64,000 nucleotides of DNA from Rhizobium sp. NXC14 (GCF_002117485.1 NZ_CP021032.1:1-64000); one strand, 5' to 3'; positions 24,784-34,232 are shown, counted from the stretch's first letter. A program made the numbers and translations. The notes: generated by a model from the sequence alone, not told the origin.

Positions 24784-26682
24784 TCAGGTCGCCGATCCTT
24801 CAGCCGTCGCCTCTTCCAGCACATCCTCGGGAATATCGTCGAACGAGGCGTAGTTGAGGCTATAGAGCCTGGAATAGAGCTTGCCATTCTTCATCAGCTG
24901 GCGGTGGTCGCCGCTTTCGATGATTTCGCCGTTCTGCAGCACGATGATGCGGTCGGCTTCGCGGATCGTCGCCAGGCGGTGGGCGATGACGAGCCCGGTG
25001 CGGTTTTCGAGCAGCTTCACCAGCGCCTTCTGGATCAGCATCTCGGTATAGCTGTCGATATTGGCCGTCGCCTCGTCGAGCACCAGGATCTTCGCATCCG
25101 CCACAAGGGCGCGGGCAAAGCTCAAAAGCTGGCGCTGGCCGAGGGAGAGATTGCCACCGCGCTCGCCGAGAACGCTGTTGTAGCCATCGGCCAGACGCAT
25201 GATGAAATCATGCGCGCCGACGGCCCTGGCCGCCTCGATCACCTGCTCGCGGGTCGCATCTACCTTGTGATAGCGGATGTTTTCAAAGACGGTGCCGGTA
25301 AAGAGGAAGGGCTCCTGCAGCACCATTGCGATCTGTGCCCCGAGCGAATCCTGCGTCAGGTCACGCACATCGTGGCCGCCGACCAGCACCTGGCCCTGCT
25401 GCACGTCGTAGAAGCGATGGATCAGCGACATGCAGCTCGATTTGCCCGATCCCGTCGGACCCACAAGCGCCACCGTCTCGCCGGGATTGACCTTGAAGCT
25501 CACATGTTTCAGCACCGGATGCTTCGGATTGTAGCCGAAGACGACATCCTTGAATTCCACCGAGCCGTCCATGTCGCGCGACAATGCCTTGGCGTCGGGT
25601 GCGTCCTTGATGTCAACAGGCACGTCGAGCACTTCGGTCAGGCGCTGGCCCGAGGCCATGGCGCGCTGCATCACCGAATATTGCAACGTCAGCGAACGGA
25701 TGGGGTCGAAGAAGCGCTGGATATAAAACAGAAAGGCGACGAGCACGCCGACATCGAGCGCTTGGTTGAGAACGCGGGCGCCGCCGACGACGATGACGAG
25801 CGCCATCGCCACGCCGGTCAGGCTGTCGACGATCGGCACCATGACCTGCGCATAACGCGCCGCGGTCAGATGCGTCTTGAGATTGGCATGCGCCTTGTCG
25901 TCGTAGAGCATGAAGTTGACGCCCTGCCGGTCCATGCTCTGGACGGCGCGCACGCCGTGGATGGCTTCGGCGAGCGCGCCATTCGCAACCGAATTGGTCT
26001 CATGCGCGGCCATGAAGGACTTGCGGGCGAGCGGCAGCCAGAATAGCCGGACGATGAACAGCACCGGCAGCACGGAGAGGGTCAGCAGCCCCAGCTTGAA
26101 ATCGAGATAGAGCATCACGAAGATGATGCCGAAGAGCAGCACGATGTCGCCGACTGACAGCACCGAGGTTTCGAGGAATTCCTGCATCGAGTTGACGTCG
26201 CCCTGCAGGCGCGACATCAGCCGGCCTACCTCGGTCTTGTCCATGAAGGAGAGCGAAACCCGCTGGAGATGCGAAAACATCGCCTTCCGGATGTCGAAGA
26301 GCACCTCTTCCGCGACATTGCCGACCAGCGTCTCCTGGGCGTAGCTTGCCGCATAGTTGATCAGGATGGCGATGGCAAAGGCGGCTATCGCCCAGATCAG
26401 CGCCGCATGATTGCCGCCCGGCGACATGCCGTGGTCGATGGCGTAGCGGATGATCAGCGGAATCAGCAATTGCATCGTGGTGAAAGTCAATACCGCGACA
26501 ACAGCCCAGAGGACCTGGGTACGGTAAGGGCGAACGAAAGCCCAGATCCGCTTGATGATATTGCCGTCGAAGGCCTTGCCGAACATTTCCTCCTCGACGC
26601 GATGCGAACCGACCACCGCCCGCGGCGGGCGGCGGCCATCCTCGCGAACGTCGGGACGCTCGGTTTCCAGTTCCTCGGCCAT
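24784..26682 (-). CDS. ABC exporter half-transporter, MdlB-like
   Basis: A 632-residue membrane-NBD fusion. The N-terminal part has six membrane helices; the C-terminal NBD has Walker A GPTGSGKSS, the Q-loop MVLQEPFLF, Walker B ILVLDEATANID with catalytic Glu, and the H-loop IAHRLATI. The signature motif is LSLGQRQLLSFARAL, non-canonical at its third position, as in MdlB-type subunits. AGGAGG upstream sets the start. It is paired with the upstream MdlA-like gene on the same strand, separated by a mosaic repeat. Together they should form a heterodimeric exporter of drugs or lipids. Confidence 0.92.
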   Translation of the reverse strand: MAEELETERPDVREDGRRPPRAVVGSHRVEEEMFGKAFDGNIIKRIWAFVRPYRTQVLWAVVAVLTFTTMQLLIPLIIRYAIDHGMSPGGNHAALIWAIAAFAIAILINYAASYAQETLVGNVAEEVLFDIRKAMFSHLQRVSLSFMDKTEVGRLMSRLQGDVNSMQEFLETSVLSVGDIVLLFGIIFVMLYLDFKLGLLTLSVLPVLFIVRLFWLPLARKSFMAAHETNSVANGALAEAIHGVRAVQSMDRQGVNFMLYDDKAHANLKTHLTAARYAQVMVPIVDSLTGVAMALVIVVGGARVLNQALDVGVLVAFLFYIQRFFDPIRSLTLQYSVMQRAMASGQRLTEVLDVPVDIKDAPDAKALSRDMDGSVEFKDVVFGYNPKHPVLKHVSFKVNPGETVALVGPTGSGKSSCMSLIHRFYDVQQGQVLVGGHDVRDLTQDSLGAQIAMVLQEPFLFTGTVFENIRYHKVDATREQVIEAARAVGAHDFIMRLADGYNSVLGERGGNLSLGQRQLLSFARALVADAKILVLDEATANIDSYTEMLIQKALVKLLENRTGLVIAHRLATIREADRIIVLQNGEIIESGDHRQLMKNGKLYSRLYSLNYASFDDIPEDVLEEATAEGSAT

Positions 26683-26733
26683 CACATTCCTCCTGCGGCC
26701 ATGACGTCGGGTGGCCTGCATCCCATTGCTTGT

Positions 26734-26925
26734 CCCCCTTCTCCCCAGCGGGGGTCCGAAGGACGAGTCGACCGCGGCTCGACCCTGGTCAGTGGCCCGA
26801 GGGCGGATGAGGGGGCCGCACGGCACGCCCTATTTGCCCTTCGCTTCCGCTCAGGACACTCGTCGCTCCTCGCCCCCTGATCGCCTCGCTTTGCTCGGCA
26901 CTTCTCCCAGCTGGGGAGAAGCGGG
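26734..26925. repeat. Rhizobial intergenic mosaic (RIME-like) repeat
   Basis: A GC-rich palindromic block between the two ABC exporter genes. It contains CCTTCTCCCCAG near the left end, GGCGGATGAGGGGGC near 26,800, and a terminal near-palindrome CTTCTCCCAGCTGGGGAGAAG-type hairpin at 26,901-26,921. The same modules recur, rearranged, at 46,501-46,640. The assignment to the RIME class is from the motif types. Confidence 0.6.
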
Positions 26926-26930
26926 TATGA

Positions 26931-28784
26931 TTACGCGCTCAACACCTCGTCGCCCGGCCGCACCTGCAGGTCGTAGAGCGCCTTGTAGCGCCCGCCGAGC
27001 GAAAGGAGCGCCTGATGCGTGCCGCGCTCGACAATCCTTCCGTCTTCGACGAACAGGATCAGGTCGGCATGCATCAGAGAGCTCAGGCGATGAGCGACGA
27101 TGATCGTCACGCGGTCGGCGGCATAGCGACGCATGGCGCTGCGGATGCGCTGCTCGGTGGCCGCGTCGATCGCCGCCGTCGAGTCGTCGAACACCATGAC
27201 AGCCGGCTTGAGCATCAGCGCGCGGGCGATCGACAGCCGCTGCCGCTGACCGCCGGAGAGCGACACGCCGCGCTCGCCGACGACGGTGCCGTAGCCGGTG
27301 GGAAGGCCCAGGACGTAATTATGCAGCTGAGCGCTCTCGCTGGCGCGTTCGATGCGGCTTTCCTTCGCCCAGGGATCGCCATAGGCGATGTTGTTCTCGA
27401 TCGTCGTCGTGAACAGGAAGGAATCCTGCTGGACGACCGCAACGGAACGGCGCAGCGACTGCAGCGTCGCCTTGCGGATGTCCTGGCCGTCGATGGTGAT
27501 CCTGCCGCGGCTGACATCGTAGAAGCGCGGAATGAGATGGGCGATGGTCGACTTGCCGCTGCCGGGAGGGCCGACGATGCCGATGGTCTGGCCGCGCCTG
27601 GCTTCAAAGGAGACGTCGTGAAGCACACTGCGCTTTTCCGCGCCGGGATAGGCGAAGCTGACATTTTCGAAGCGCAGCACGCCGTCCGTCACCGCCAATT
27701 CTCTGGCATCCGGCGCGTCCTTGATCGCGATGTCGAGGTCGAGAAGGTCGAAGAGGCGCGACCCGCAGGTGGAGGCGCGGGCAAAGGCGTTGACCATCAG
27801 GCCGAGCTGGCGCACCGGCATCTGCAGGATGGTCATGAAGGTCAGGAATGAGGCGAGCGTGCCGACGGTGATCTCGCCCGACATCACCTTGCCGCCGCCG
27901 ACCCACAGCACGAGGCCGATGGCGGCGAAGAAGGAGAAGGTCATGGCGCTGGTGTTGACGACACGGATGCCGACGCGTTGATGGGCGAGCGCCAGCGCGT
28001 TCTTCGAGGCCGCCTCGAATTTCGACAGTTCGTGCTCCTGTGCGGCAAAGGCGCGCACGACGCGGATGCCGCCGAGATTCTCTTCCATGATGCGGGTCAG
28101 TACCGAAAGCCGCTCCTGCAGCTCTAGCCAGGTCGCGCGCAGCCTGAGTTGCGTGACCGAGGAGCGCCAGCCGACGAAAGGCACGAAGGAGAGCGCCAGC
28201 AGGCCGAGCACCACGTCGGTCGACAGCAGCATATAGGCGCCGATACCGATGAGGATCGACAGCAGGATCATGCGGACGAGCGCCGTCGAAAAATACATGC
28301 GCACGCCCTCGAGATCGAGCAGGCCGACGGTGATCAGGTCGCCGGAATGGACCGTGTCGTGAAAGCTGAAGGAGAGGCGCTGGATCTTTTCGTAGCAGGC
28401 CAGCCGCAGCTCGTAGCCCATGTGGTGACCGACGGATTCGCTGAAATAGTTCTGCACCATGGTGAAGAGACCGCGCAGCACGCTGGAGCCGAGCAGCAGC
28501 AGCGCCGTGGTCAGAAGCGCATCCTGCGCCGCCTGGCCGTCCGCGCCGCCGCCCATCGCCATCTGGGTGTGGTCGACGGCCCGGCCGAGAAGCCGGGGGA
28601 TCATCAGCTGGAAGGTGGAGGCAATGAGGGTGGCGCCGATCGCAAAGCCCGCCTGCCAGGGGTGGCGGAAGGCCATCACGGTGATGCGCACCAGTGTATA
28701 GAGGCCTCGGCCCCAGCCTGCCGCAGTTGCAAGCGCCATCGAAGCCGAAGGCTTCGTCGCGCGTGTTGACGCATCGCTGCTCAC
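26931..28784 (-). CDS. ABC exporter half-transporter, MdlA-like, with Asp in place of the catalytic Glu
   Basis: A membrane-NBD fusion of 617 residues if it starts at the GTG giving (M)SSDASTRATKPSASMALATAAG; a longer in-frame start at 28,892 is possible. The NBD has Walker A GPPGSGKST, Q-loop VVQQDSFLF, canonical signature LSGGQRQRLSIARAL and H-loop VAHRLSSL. Walker B reads VMVFDDSTAAID, so the catalytic Glu is replaced by Asp. Combined with the non-canonical signature of the downstream partner, this gives one degenerate ATP site, as known for MdlAB, TM287/288 and similar heterodimers. Confidence 0.92.
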   Translation of the reverse strand: MSSDASTRATKPSASMALATAAGWGRGLYTLVRITVMAFRHPWQAGFAIGATLIASTFQLMIPRLLGRAVDHTQMAMGGGADGQAAQDALLTTALLLLGSSVLRGLFTMVQNYFSESVGHHMGYELRLACYEKIQRLSFSFHDTVHSGDLITVGLLDLEGVRMYFSTALVRMILLSILIGIGAYMLLSTDVVLGLLALSFVPFVGWRSSVTQLRLRATWLELQERLSVLTRIMEENLGGIRVVRAFAAQEHELSKFEAASKNALALAHQRVGIRVVNTSAMTFSFFAAIGLVLWVGGGKVMSGEITVGTLASFLTFMTILQMPVRQLGLMVNAFARASTCGSRLFDLLDLDIAIKDAPDARELAVTDGVLRFENVSFAYPGAEKRSVLHDVSFEARRGQTIGIVGPPGSGKSTIAHLIPRFYDVSRGRITIDGQDIRKATLQSLRRSVAVVQQDSFLFTTTIENNIAYGDPWAKESRIERASESAQLHNYVLGLPTGYGTVVGERGVSLSGGQRQRLSIARALMLKPAVMVFDDSTAAIDAATEQRIRSAMRRYAADRVTIIVAHRLSSLMHADLILFVEDGRIVERGTHQALLSLGGRYKALYDLQVRPGDEVLSA

Positions 28785-29071
28785 GGTATTTTTCCAATAG
28801 ATGTGGTGCTCGGACGCTGGCCCGAAAAGACGGCAAATCCATGAAGGGATTGATAGCACCATCATTTTTGCCGATTCCAATTGGGGGTTCAAGTAAAGAA
28901 TTCACCAACTGGTTATTTTTACGTGAGGCTACCCCGCGGGAACAGTCAACGCGCGGGTGGGTTGCAGCAGCACCTCCGTCCGGCCGTTGCTGAAGCCTCG
29001 CTCATCGTACGCTGAAGGCCCGCAGCGCCGCCAAGACGTGTGGACCGGGACACTCTGTCGCTCACATGTTT
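28785..29071. other. Intergenic region upstream of the exporter operon
   Basis: No convincing gene. It should hold the promoter of the MdlA-like gene if that starts at 28,784. A GGAAC at 28,940 looks like an EcfG -35 but has no CGTT at 16-17 bases. Confidence 0.5.
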
Positions 29072-29101
29072 GCGCTCTCCCTTTGAGGAAAGGGAGAGCG
29101 C
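29072..29101. terminator. Strong 13-bp hairpin after the TauT-type operon
   Basis: A perfect 13-bp stem GCGCTCTCCCTTT/AAAGGGAGAGCGC with loop GAGG. It lies about 35 bases past the permease stop codon (minus strand). There is no T tract, so it may act as an RNA-stabilising 3' hairpin rather than a standard terminator. Confidence 0.55.
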
Positions 29102-29136
29102 TTGCTGGCAGGTGTTGAAGTTGCCGATAACGATTG

Positions 29137-29910
29137 TCAGGCCGGCCGTTCGGCAGCGCTTGTGCGCCACTTGATGAGATGCTTCTCGGCTATGTCCAGA
29201 ATGCTGTCGATGATCAGGACAAAGATCGCCAGGATCAGAATGCCCGCGAAGACGCCGACCGCATCGAAATTGCCTTCGGCCTGAGCGATCAGGTAGCCGA
29301 GCCCGGCAGAGGAGCCGAGATATTCGCCGATAATCGCCCCCACCACGGCGAAGCCGACCGAAGTGCGCAACGACGACAGAATCCAGCTCGCCGCTGCCGG
29401 GAAATAGACATGGCGAAGCAGGTCCCTCCGATTGCCTCCCAAAATGCGGGCGTTCGACAGCACCACCGGATTGACTTCGCGCACCCCTTGCATCGCGTTG
29501 AAAAAGGTGACGAAGAACACCAGCGTCACGGCGAGCGCCACCTTGGACCACAGCCCAAGGCCAAGCCACAGCACGAAAATCGGCGCGAGCACGACGCGCG
29601 GTATTGCGTTCAGCCCCTTGATGAAGGGGTCGAGAATACGCGCAGCCGAACGGCTGAGACCAAGCCACACGCCTGCGGCGACCCCGAGTGCAGTTCCGAC
29701 GAGGTAGCCGAGCACGGTTTCCGTCAGCGTGATGGCGACATGGCTGTAGAAGCTGACGTCGGCCACCCAGGATAAGACCTGGTCGAAGATGTCGAGAGGA
29801 GCCGGGAAAAAGAAGACGTCAATGACGCCAGCCGCGACACCAAGCTGCCAACCGCCGACAATTGCCACGAGCAGCACGATTTGAATGAGGCGTTCAGTCA
29901 TGACGTTCAT
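29137..29910 (-). CDS. ABC transporter permease, NitT/TauT (SsuC) type
   Basis: A 257-residue inner-membrane protein with about six helices, starting MNVMTERLIQIVLLVAIVGGWQL. The EAA loop is visible in GGNRRDLLRHVYFPAAASWILSSLRTSVGFAVVGAIIGEYLGSSAGLGYLI. The start is set by a GGAG sequence upstream and overlaps the ATPase gene by 17 bases; a longer frame is a shadow of that gene. It is the last gene of the tautomerase / binding protein / ATPase / permease operon. Confidence 0.93.
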   Translation of the reverse strand: MNVMTERLIQIVLLVAIVGGWQLGVAAGVIDVFFFPAPLDIFDQVLSWVADVSFYSHVAITLTETVLGYLVGTALGVAAGVWLGLSRSAARILDPFIKGLNAIPRVVLAPIFVLWLGLGLWSKVALAVTLVFFVTFFNAMQGVREVNPVVLSNARILGGNRRDLLRHVYFPAAASWILSSLRTSVGFAVVGAIIGEYLGSSAGLGYLIAQAEGNFDAVGVFAGILILAIFVLIIDSILDIAEKHLIKWRTSAAERPA

Positions 29911-30724
29911 AGCTTTTCTCCACTTCACCGCGCAGCGATGACCAGATGTTACGATAGAGATCCAAGAAGCGCGGATCGAGCTTGATTTCGGCGACATCAC
30001 GCGGGCGTACGAGGTCGACCGGGAAGCTGTCGATGACGCGCGAGCGCGGTCCGGCGGCAAGCACGACGACCCGATCGCCAAGGGCGATCGCTTCCTCGAG
30101 GTCGTGCGTTATCATCACCACTGCGCGCCGTTCCTCCTGCCAAAGCCGCAGCAGCTCGTTCTGCATGAGGTGGCGGGTATGGATATCGAGCGCGGAGAAA
30201 GGCTCGTCCATCAGGATGACCTTGGGGCCGGTGATCAGCGCCTGTGCCATCTGCACACGCTTGCGCTGACCGCCGGAAAGTTGATGCGGATATCGATGCT
30301 CGAACCCTTTTAATCCGACCTTCGCCAGCCATCTCATCGACTGCTCGCGACGGTCGGCAGCGCCGACACCCTTGAACATGGGACCGAGTTCCACATTCTC
30401 GATTGCGGTCTTCCACGGAAGCAGTGCGTCCTGTTGGAACAGGTAACCGATATCGGTCTGAACTCCGCGGACCGGCTGACCATCGATGGAAACAGTGCCG
30501 CTGGCAGGCTTCAGAAGACCGGCAATCGCGTTGAGTATGGTGCTTTTGCCGCATCCAGTCGGTCCGACGATGGCCAGGAATTCGCCATTGGAGACGCTAA
30601 GATTAACATCCTGCACCGCTACGTAAGCACCAAAGGACATGGTGATTGCATCGATGGAAACCATCGGCTTCGAATGATCCGGACGGTTGGTCGGGGGTGC
30701 AGTTTTCACGACGGCCAATTCCAT
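29894..30724 (-). CDS. ABC transporter ATP-binding protein, NitT/TauT (SsuB) type
   Basis: A 276-residue NBD with Walker A GPTGCGKST (about 54-62), Q-loop YLFQQDALLPW, signature LSGGQRKRVQMAQAL, Walker B VILMDEPFSALD and H-loop ITHDLEEA. All catalytic residues are intact. The pattern is that of SsuB/TauB importers. AGGAGG lies just upstream of the ATG. Confidence 0.94.
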   Translation of the reverse strand: MELAVVKTAPPTNRPDHSKPMVSIDAITMSFGAYVAVQDVNLSVSNGEFLAIVGPTGCGKSTILNAIAGLLKPASGTVSIDGQPVRGVQTDIGYLFQQDALLPWKTAIENVELGPMFKGVGAADRREQSMRWLAKVGLKGFEHRYPHQLSGGQRKRVQMAQALITGPKVILMDEPFSALDIHTRHLMQNELLRLWQEERRAVVMITHDLEEAIALGDRVVVLAAGPRSRVIDSFPVDLVRPRDVAEIKLDPRFLDLYRNIWSSLRGEVEKSYERHD

Positions 30725-30736
30725 GACCTCCTCCTA

Positions 30737-31738
30737 TCAGTTGGCAGCGGCATTCGGGACTTTGCCGACGAACTCGTTCGTGTAGGTTTTTGCAAGGTCG
30801 ATGTCGGCCGCGGCGACTTTATCGTTGAAGCTCTTCAGGACGGCGAGCGGGATTTTAATGTCATCCTCGTTAATGCGCCCGTCCTTCGAGAAGATCGCCT
30901 TCGCGTTCTCGACCGCCTTGACGTAGGTGTCACGATCGCCTGAAATGAACTCCTTCGGGAGCTTCTCCACGATCTCTTCCGCGGAGTGGCTATTCATCCA
31001 TTCGAGCGCTTTGACCGTCGCATTGGTGACCTTCTGGATCGTCTCGGGATTTTCCTCGATATAGCTTTGCGTGGCATAGAGGACGGAGGTCGGGTAAATC
31101 CCGCCATAGATCGCTCTCGCACCGTCGTCGCTGCGCCCATCGATCAGGATCTTGCCAACACCCTTGGCTTCGATGAACGTCGCAGCCGGATCGTAGTTGA
31201 CGAGCAGGTCGACCTTCTGCTGTTCGAGTGCTGCGACGGCGGAAGAGCCGGAGCCAACACCGATCAGCGACACGTCGCTTGCGGACAAGCCGTTGCGCTG
31301 CAGGTAATAGCGGACAAAGAAATCGGAGGACGAACCCGGCGACGTAATTCCGATTTTTGCGCCTTTGATCGTTTCCGGCTTTGCCGGATCGAAATTGCTG
31401 CCCTTGCCGCCAGCCAGTACGAGCCCTGAATTGCGGGCGAGCTGCACGAAGGCGACGACGGCCTTCTTCTGCGATTGCATCTGGATCGTATGATCGTAGA
31501 AGCCGACGCCGATATCGGTTGAGCCGGCAACAAGCGCCTGAAGCGTCTTGGAACCGCCCGACGCAAAATTTTCAACGGTCACCTCCAGCCCTTCCTTTTC
31601 ATAAAGGCCAAGCCCTTGGGCGACAGGAAAGGGAAGATTATTGAGGTTGTAAGAGCCGACGCTGATACGGACCGGATCCGCAAGTGCGGGGCCGGCGAGC
31701 GCGACCGTTGCTGCGAGGGCGAGCATAAGCTTGCGCAT
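30737..31738 (-). CDS. ABC transporter substrate-binding protein, NMT1/SsuA type
   Basis: A 333-residue periplasmic protein with signal peptide MRKLMLALAATVALAGPALA. The mature part shows the NitT/TauT binding fold: VGSYNLNNLPFPVAQGLGLYEKEGLEVTVENFASGGSKTLQALVAGSTDIGVGFYDH. The ligand is unknown. Its place downstream of a PrpF/GalD-type tautomerase hints at an aromatic or tricarboxylic acid rather than a sulfonate. GGAGGAG precedes the ATG. Confidence 0.92.
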   Translation of the reverse strand: MRKLMLALAATVALAGPALADPVRISVGSYNLNNLPFPVAQGLGLYEKEGLEVTVENFASGGSKTLQALVAGSTDIGVGFYDHTIQMQSQKKAVVAFVQLARNSGLVLAGGKGSNFDPAKPETIKGAKIGITSPGSSSDFFVRYYLQRNGLSASDVSLIGVGSGSSAVAALEQQKVDLLVNYDPAATFIEAKGVGKILIDGRSDDGARAIYGGIYPTSVLYATQSYIEENPETIQKVTNATVKALEWMNSHSAEEIVEKLPKEFISGDRDTYVKAVENAKAIFSKDGRINEDDIKIPLAVLKSFNDKVAAADIDLAKTYTNEFVGKVPNAAAN

Positions 31739-31786
31739 GATGACATTCTCCTCCTGTTGTTGGCGCCCTCCTGGCGGCCAGAGCTA

Positions 31787-32869
31787 TTATGCCGCGCAAC
31801 CCAGTTGCGTGACAGGTTTTGCTAACACATGTCCCTCGAACAGCCGGCGGGCGGTGCGAAGGATGCCGGCGACGGTCTTGCCGTCCCGTTCATACAGCTT
31901 GACGTCGAGGTGGCCGCTGGGGTGCTCGATGGAAAGAACAAGCGGAGGGGCCCTCCGGCCGATCAGACGCGAAGCGACCGTATCCTCGGTGATGCAGGCT
32001 GTGGCAATTCCGACGGCGCCCGTGGTTGCCAGCGACGGATGACATTGATGCGGCATGAAATAACGTACGCTGAGGTCGCCTCCGGCCTTTGGCCGCGATA
32101 TGAGCACCGGCTTTGGCGTTACCTGATTGCGCACGTTTCCAAGGCCCATCCGTTCGCCAGCCGCAATCCGCAGCTCTTCCAGCCGTTCCAGCAATTCCCT
32201 GTCAGCATTGAGTTCGGCTGCCGATTCCAGGCCGGTTGCGCCGATCGAAACTGCCTCGATCAGCATCATCGGCATGGCGCAATCGATGCAGGTGACAGCC
32301 ACGCCGCCGATCAAGTCGATGGCTTTGCCGGTGGGAAAGAGCTGTCCGGTACGAGCTCCGGCTGCGTCCATGAAAGTAAGCGCGATTGGCGCAGCGCGCC
32401 CGGGCACTCCGTCGATTGCAGCTTCACCGAGATAGGAGACGCTGCCATTCGGAGTGGGAACTTCGGCCTCGATCAGCTTGCTGGTGTTGACGTTATGGAT
32501 CCGAACGAGCGTCTTTTCTCCACGAACCGGAACTAGTCCAGCCTCGATGGCAAACGGGCCGACTGCGGCGAGCATGTTGCCGCAATTCGGCGAGGTGTCG
32601 ACGATCTGTTGATCGACTCGTACCTGCGCAAAGAGATAATCCACGTCTGCGCCGGGAATGCTGGCAGGTCCGATAATGGCGACCTTGCTCGTAACCGGGT
32701 TGCCGCCTCCAATTCCGTCGATTTGCAGCGGATGACCCGAGCCCATGATCGACAGCAGGATCTTGTCGCGCTGGTCGGTGTCCGCGGGAAGATCCCTGGC
32801 GAGGAAGAACGGCCCTTTCGAGGTGCCGCCTCTCATCAGTACGCAAGGAATAGGCATCAGATCGTTCAT
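31787..32869 (-). CDS. PrpF/GalD-family tautomerase (4-oxalomesaconate tautomerase-like)
   Basis: The 360-residue protein begins MNDLMPIPCVLMRGGTSKGPFFLARDLP and contains GSGHPLQIDGIGGGNPVTSKVAIIGP and DTSPNCGNMLAAVGPFAIEAGLV, all hallmarks of the PrpF family (diaminopimelate epimerase fold). Members isomerise oxalomesaconate in gallate/protocatechuate 4,5-cleavage or aconitate in the methylcitrate cycle. No other ring-cleavage genes are present, so the substrate is not settled. It is the first gene of an operon with a TauT-type importer and is divergent from a LysR-type regulator. Confidence 0.88.
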   Translation of the reverse strand: MNDLMPIPCVLMRGGTSKGPFFLARDLPADTDQRDKILLSIMGSGHPLQIDGIGGGNPVTSKVAIIGPASIPGADVDYLFAQVRVDQQIVDTSPNCGNMLAAVGPFAIEAGLVPVRGEKTLVRIHNVNTSKLIEAEVPTPNGSVSYLGEAAIDGVPGRAAPIALTFMDAAGARTGQLFPTGKAIDLIGGVAVTCIDCAMPMMLIEAVSIGATGLESAAELNADRELLERLEELRIAAGERMGLGNVRNQVTPKPVLISRPKAGGDLSVRYFMPHQCHPSLATTGAVGIATACITEDTVASRLIGRRAPPLVLSIEHPSGHLDVKLYERDGKTVAGILRTARRLFEGHVLAKPVTQLGCAA

Positions 32870-32906
32870 CGGTTGTGCTTTCGCCGGAATTATGCTGCGA
32901 CCGTAT

Positions 32907-32931
32907 TAATCGGCGCCGTTTGATCCGATTA
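32907..32931. promoter_or_regulatory. Candidate LysR-type operator
   Basis: A perfect 7-bp inverted repeat TAATCGG-N11-CCGATTA lies in the 114-base divergent gap between the tautomerase and lysR-type genes. It fits the T-N11-A dyad of LysR-type regulators. It is centred about 50 bases from the tautomerase ATG. Confidence 0.7.
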
Positions 32932-32983
32932 TTGAAAGAATTTTTTATTTGTAAAATGCTAAGATTTGGAGGATTGATGCGAA

Positions 32984-33880
32984 ATGAGCATTAATTGTGA
33001 GATCCTCGACCTGCGAGCCTTCCTGAGCGTCGTAGAACTGGAGAGCTTCAATCGCGCCGCCGATGCCCTGCACATGTCGCAGCCCGCGTTGAGCCGCCGT
33101 ATTCAAAAACTGGAGCAGGCCATCGGCGCACCGCTCCTGGAACGCACAACCAGGCATGTGTCCGCGACGGCGCTCGGCACGGAACTGGTGCCCCTCGTCC
33201 GACGCATGCTGGAGGAGTTCGATGGCTCCCTCTTTGCCGTGCGTGACGTTGGACCCAATCGAGGGGGGTTGGTGACTATTGCATGTCTTCCGACCGCGGC
33301 ATTCTACTTCCTGCCCACGGTCATTCGCCAGTTCAATGAAGAATATCCGAACATTCGTTTTCGTATCCTCGATCTGCCTGCAACCGACGGTCTTCAAGCC
33401 GTAGCAAGCGGGGAAGTGGAATTCGGTATAAATATCATGGGTACCTCCGACCCGGACCTTACCTTCGAGCGGCTTGCGGAAGACCCATTCGTACTTGCAG
33501 CGCGCAAGGATCATCCTCTTGCAGCAAAACAATGGGTCGAATGGGCGGAGTTAGAGCCTTATCACGTGATCACCGTTCATCGGTCGAGTGGCAACAGAAC
33601 GCTGCTCGACGCGGCACTGGCAAAGTCGAACATCAAGCTGCGCTGGTTCTATGAGGTAACTCATCTGTCCACCTCCCTTGGGCTCGTCGAGGCGGGCCTT
33701 GGGATCTCGGTGCTGCCACGAATGGCAACCCCGCGGGAAGATCATCCGTTCCTGATCACCCGCCCCATTCGCAATCCCGATATATCTCGTACGATCGGCG
33801 TGGTTCGCCGCCGCGGCGGCACCTTGTCGCCCGCGGCGGAGAGGTTTCTCAAGATGTTAATTGGCGTATGGGGCGCTTGA
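32984..33880 (+). CDS. LysR family transcriptional regulator
   Basis: A 298-residue protein with the N-terminal LysR HTH (LRAFLSVVELESFNRAADALHMSQPALSRRIQKLEQAIGAPLLERT) and a C-terminal ligand-binding domain (from about residue 92, GLVTIACLPTAAFYFLPTVI). GGAGG lies about 12 bases upstream of the ATG. It is divergent from the tautomerase/ABC operon and probably controls it in response to the imported acid or a breakdown product. Confidence 0.94.
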   Translation: MSINCEILDLRAFLSVVELESFNRAADALHMSQPALSRRIQKLEQAIGAPLLERTTRHVSATALGTELVPLVRRMLEEFDGSLFAVRDVGPNRGGLVTIACLPTAAFYFLPTVIRQFNEEYPNIRFRILDLPATDGLQAVASGEVEFGINIMGTSDPDLTFERLAEDPFVLAARKDHPLAAKQWVEWAELEPYHVITVHRSSGNRTLLDAALAKSNIKLRWFYEVTHLSTSLGLVEAGLGISVLPRMATPREDHPFLITRPIRNPDISRTIGVVRRRGGTLSPAAERFLKMLIGVWGA

Positions 33881-34232
33881 TTGAACGTCGCCTTCAGGAT
33901 CGCCTGAGCAGTTCGAGCAGACTTGGCAAGCACGACCGCGGCGAAGGCAGCGGCGTGGCCACTTTGGGCGCGGTGTGAAAATACTTGGCGTTCTCAGTGG
34001 TTTAAGCTCGTGTTCAACAAATCTCTTGCCACTTTCGGTTTTTGGCGCTTTCATACACGACCAGATTGATAGACTATCGCCAGGGATCAGGCCCTCGTTC
34101 ACTTGCGGGCTCCCGGTGGACCCCGAGCTGCGGCGTCAATGGCCGCGTGACCCTCATCAACGCGTGAGCCGCTGTTTACGCGTTGAAACCTCGATCGACC
34201 CCAGGCTGCGAATGAAGCGCAAAGGAGTTGCG
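33881..34232. other. Intergenic region without a recognisable gene
   Basis: About 350 bases between the lysR-type gene and the FAD protein. An open frame in phase with the FAD gene runs through most of it from 33,975, but the amino acid sequence is not family-like and the ribosome binding site points to 34,233. I see no promoter or hairpin worth naming. Confidence 0.5.

Noticed and set aside
28940..28965. GGAAC that looked like a fourth EcfG promoter
   Set aside because: At 16-17 bases downstream the sequence is GGTT/GTTG, not CGTT, and no gene follows on that strand.
33975..34232. N-terminal extension of the FAD protein by 86 codons
   Set aside because: The ribosome binding site and the family N-terminus both point to the ATG at 34,233.
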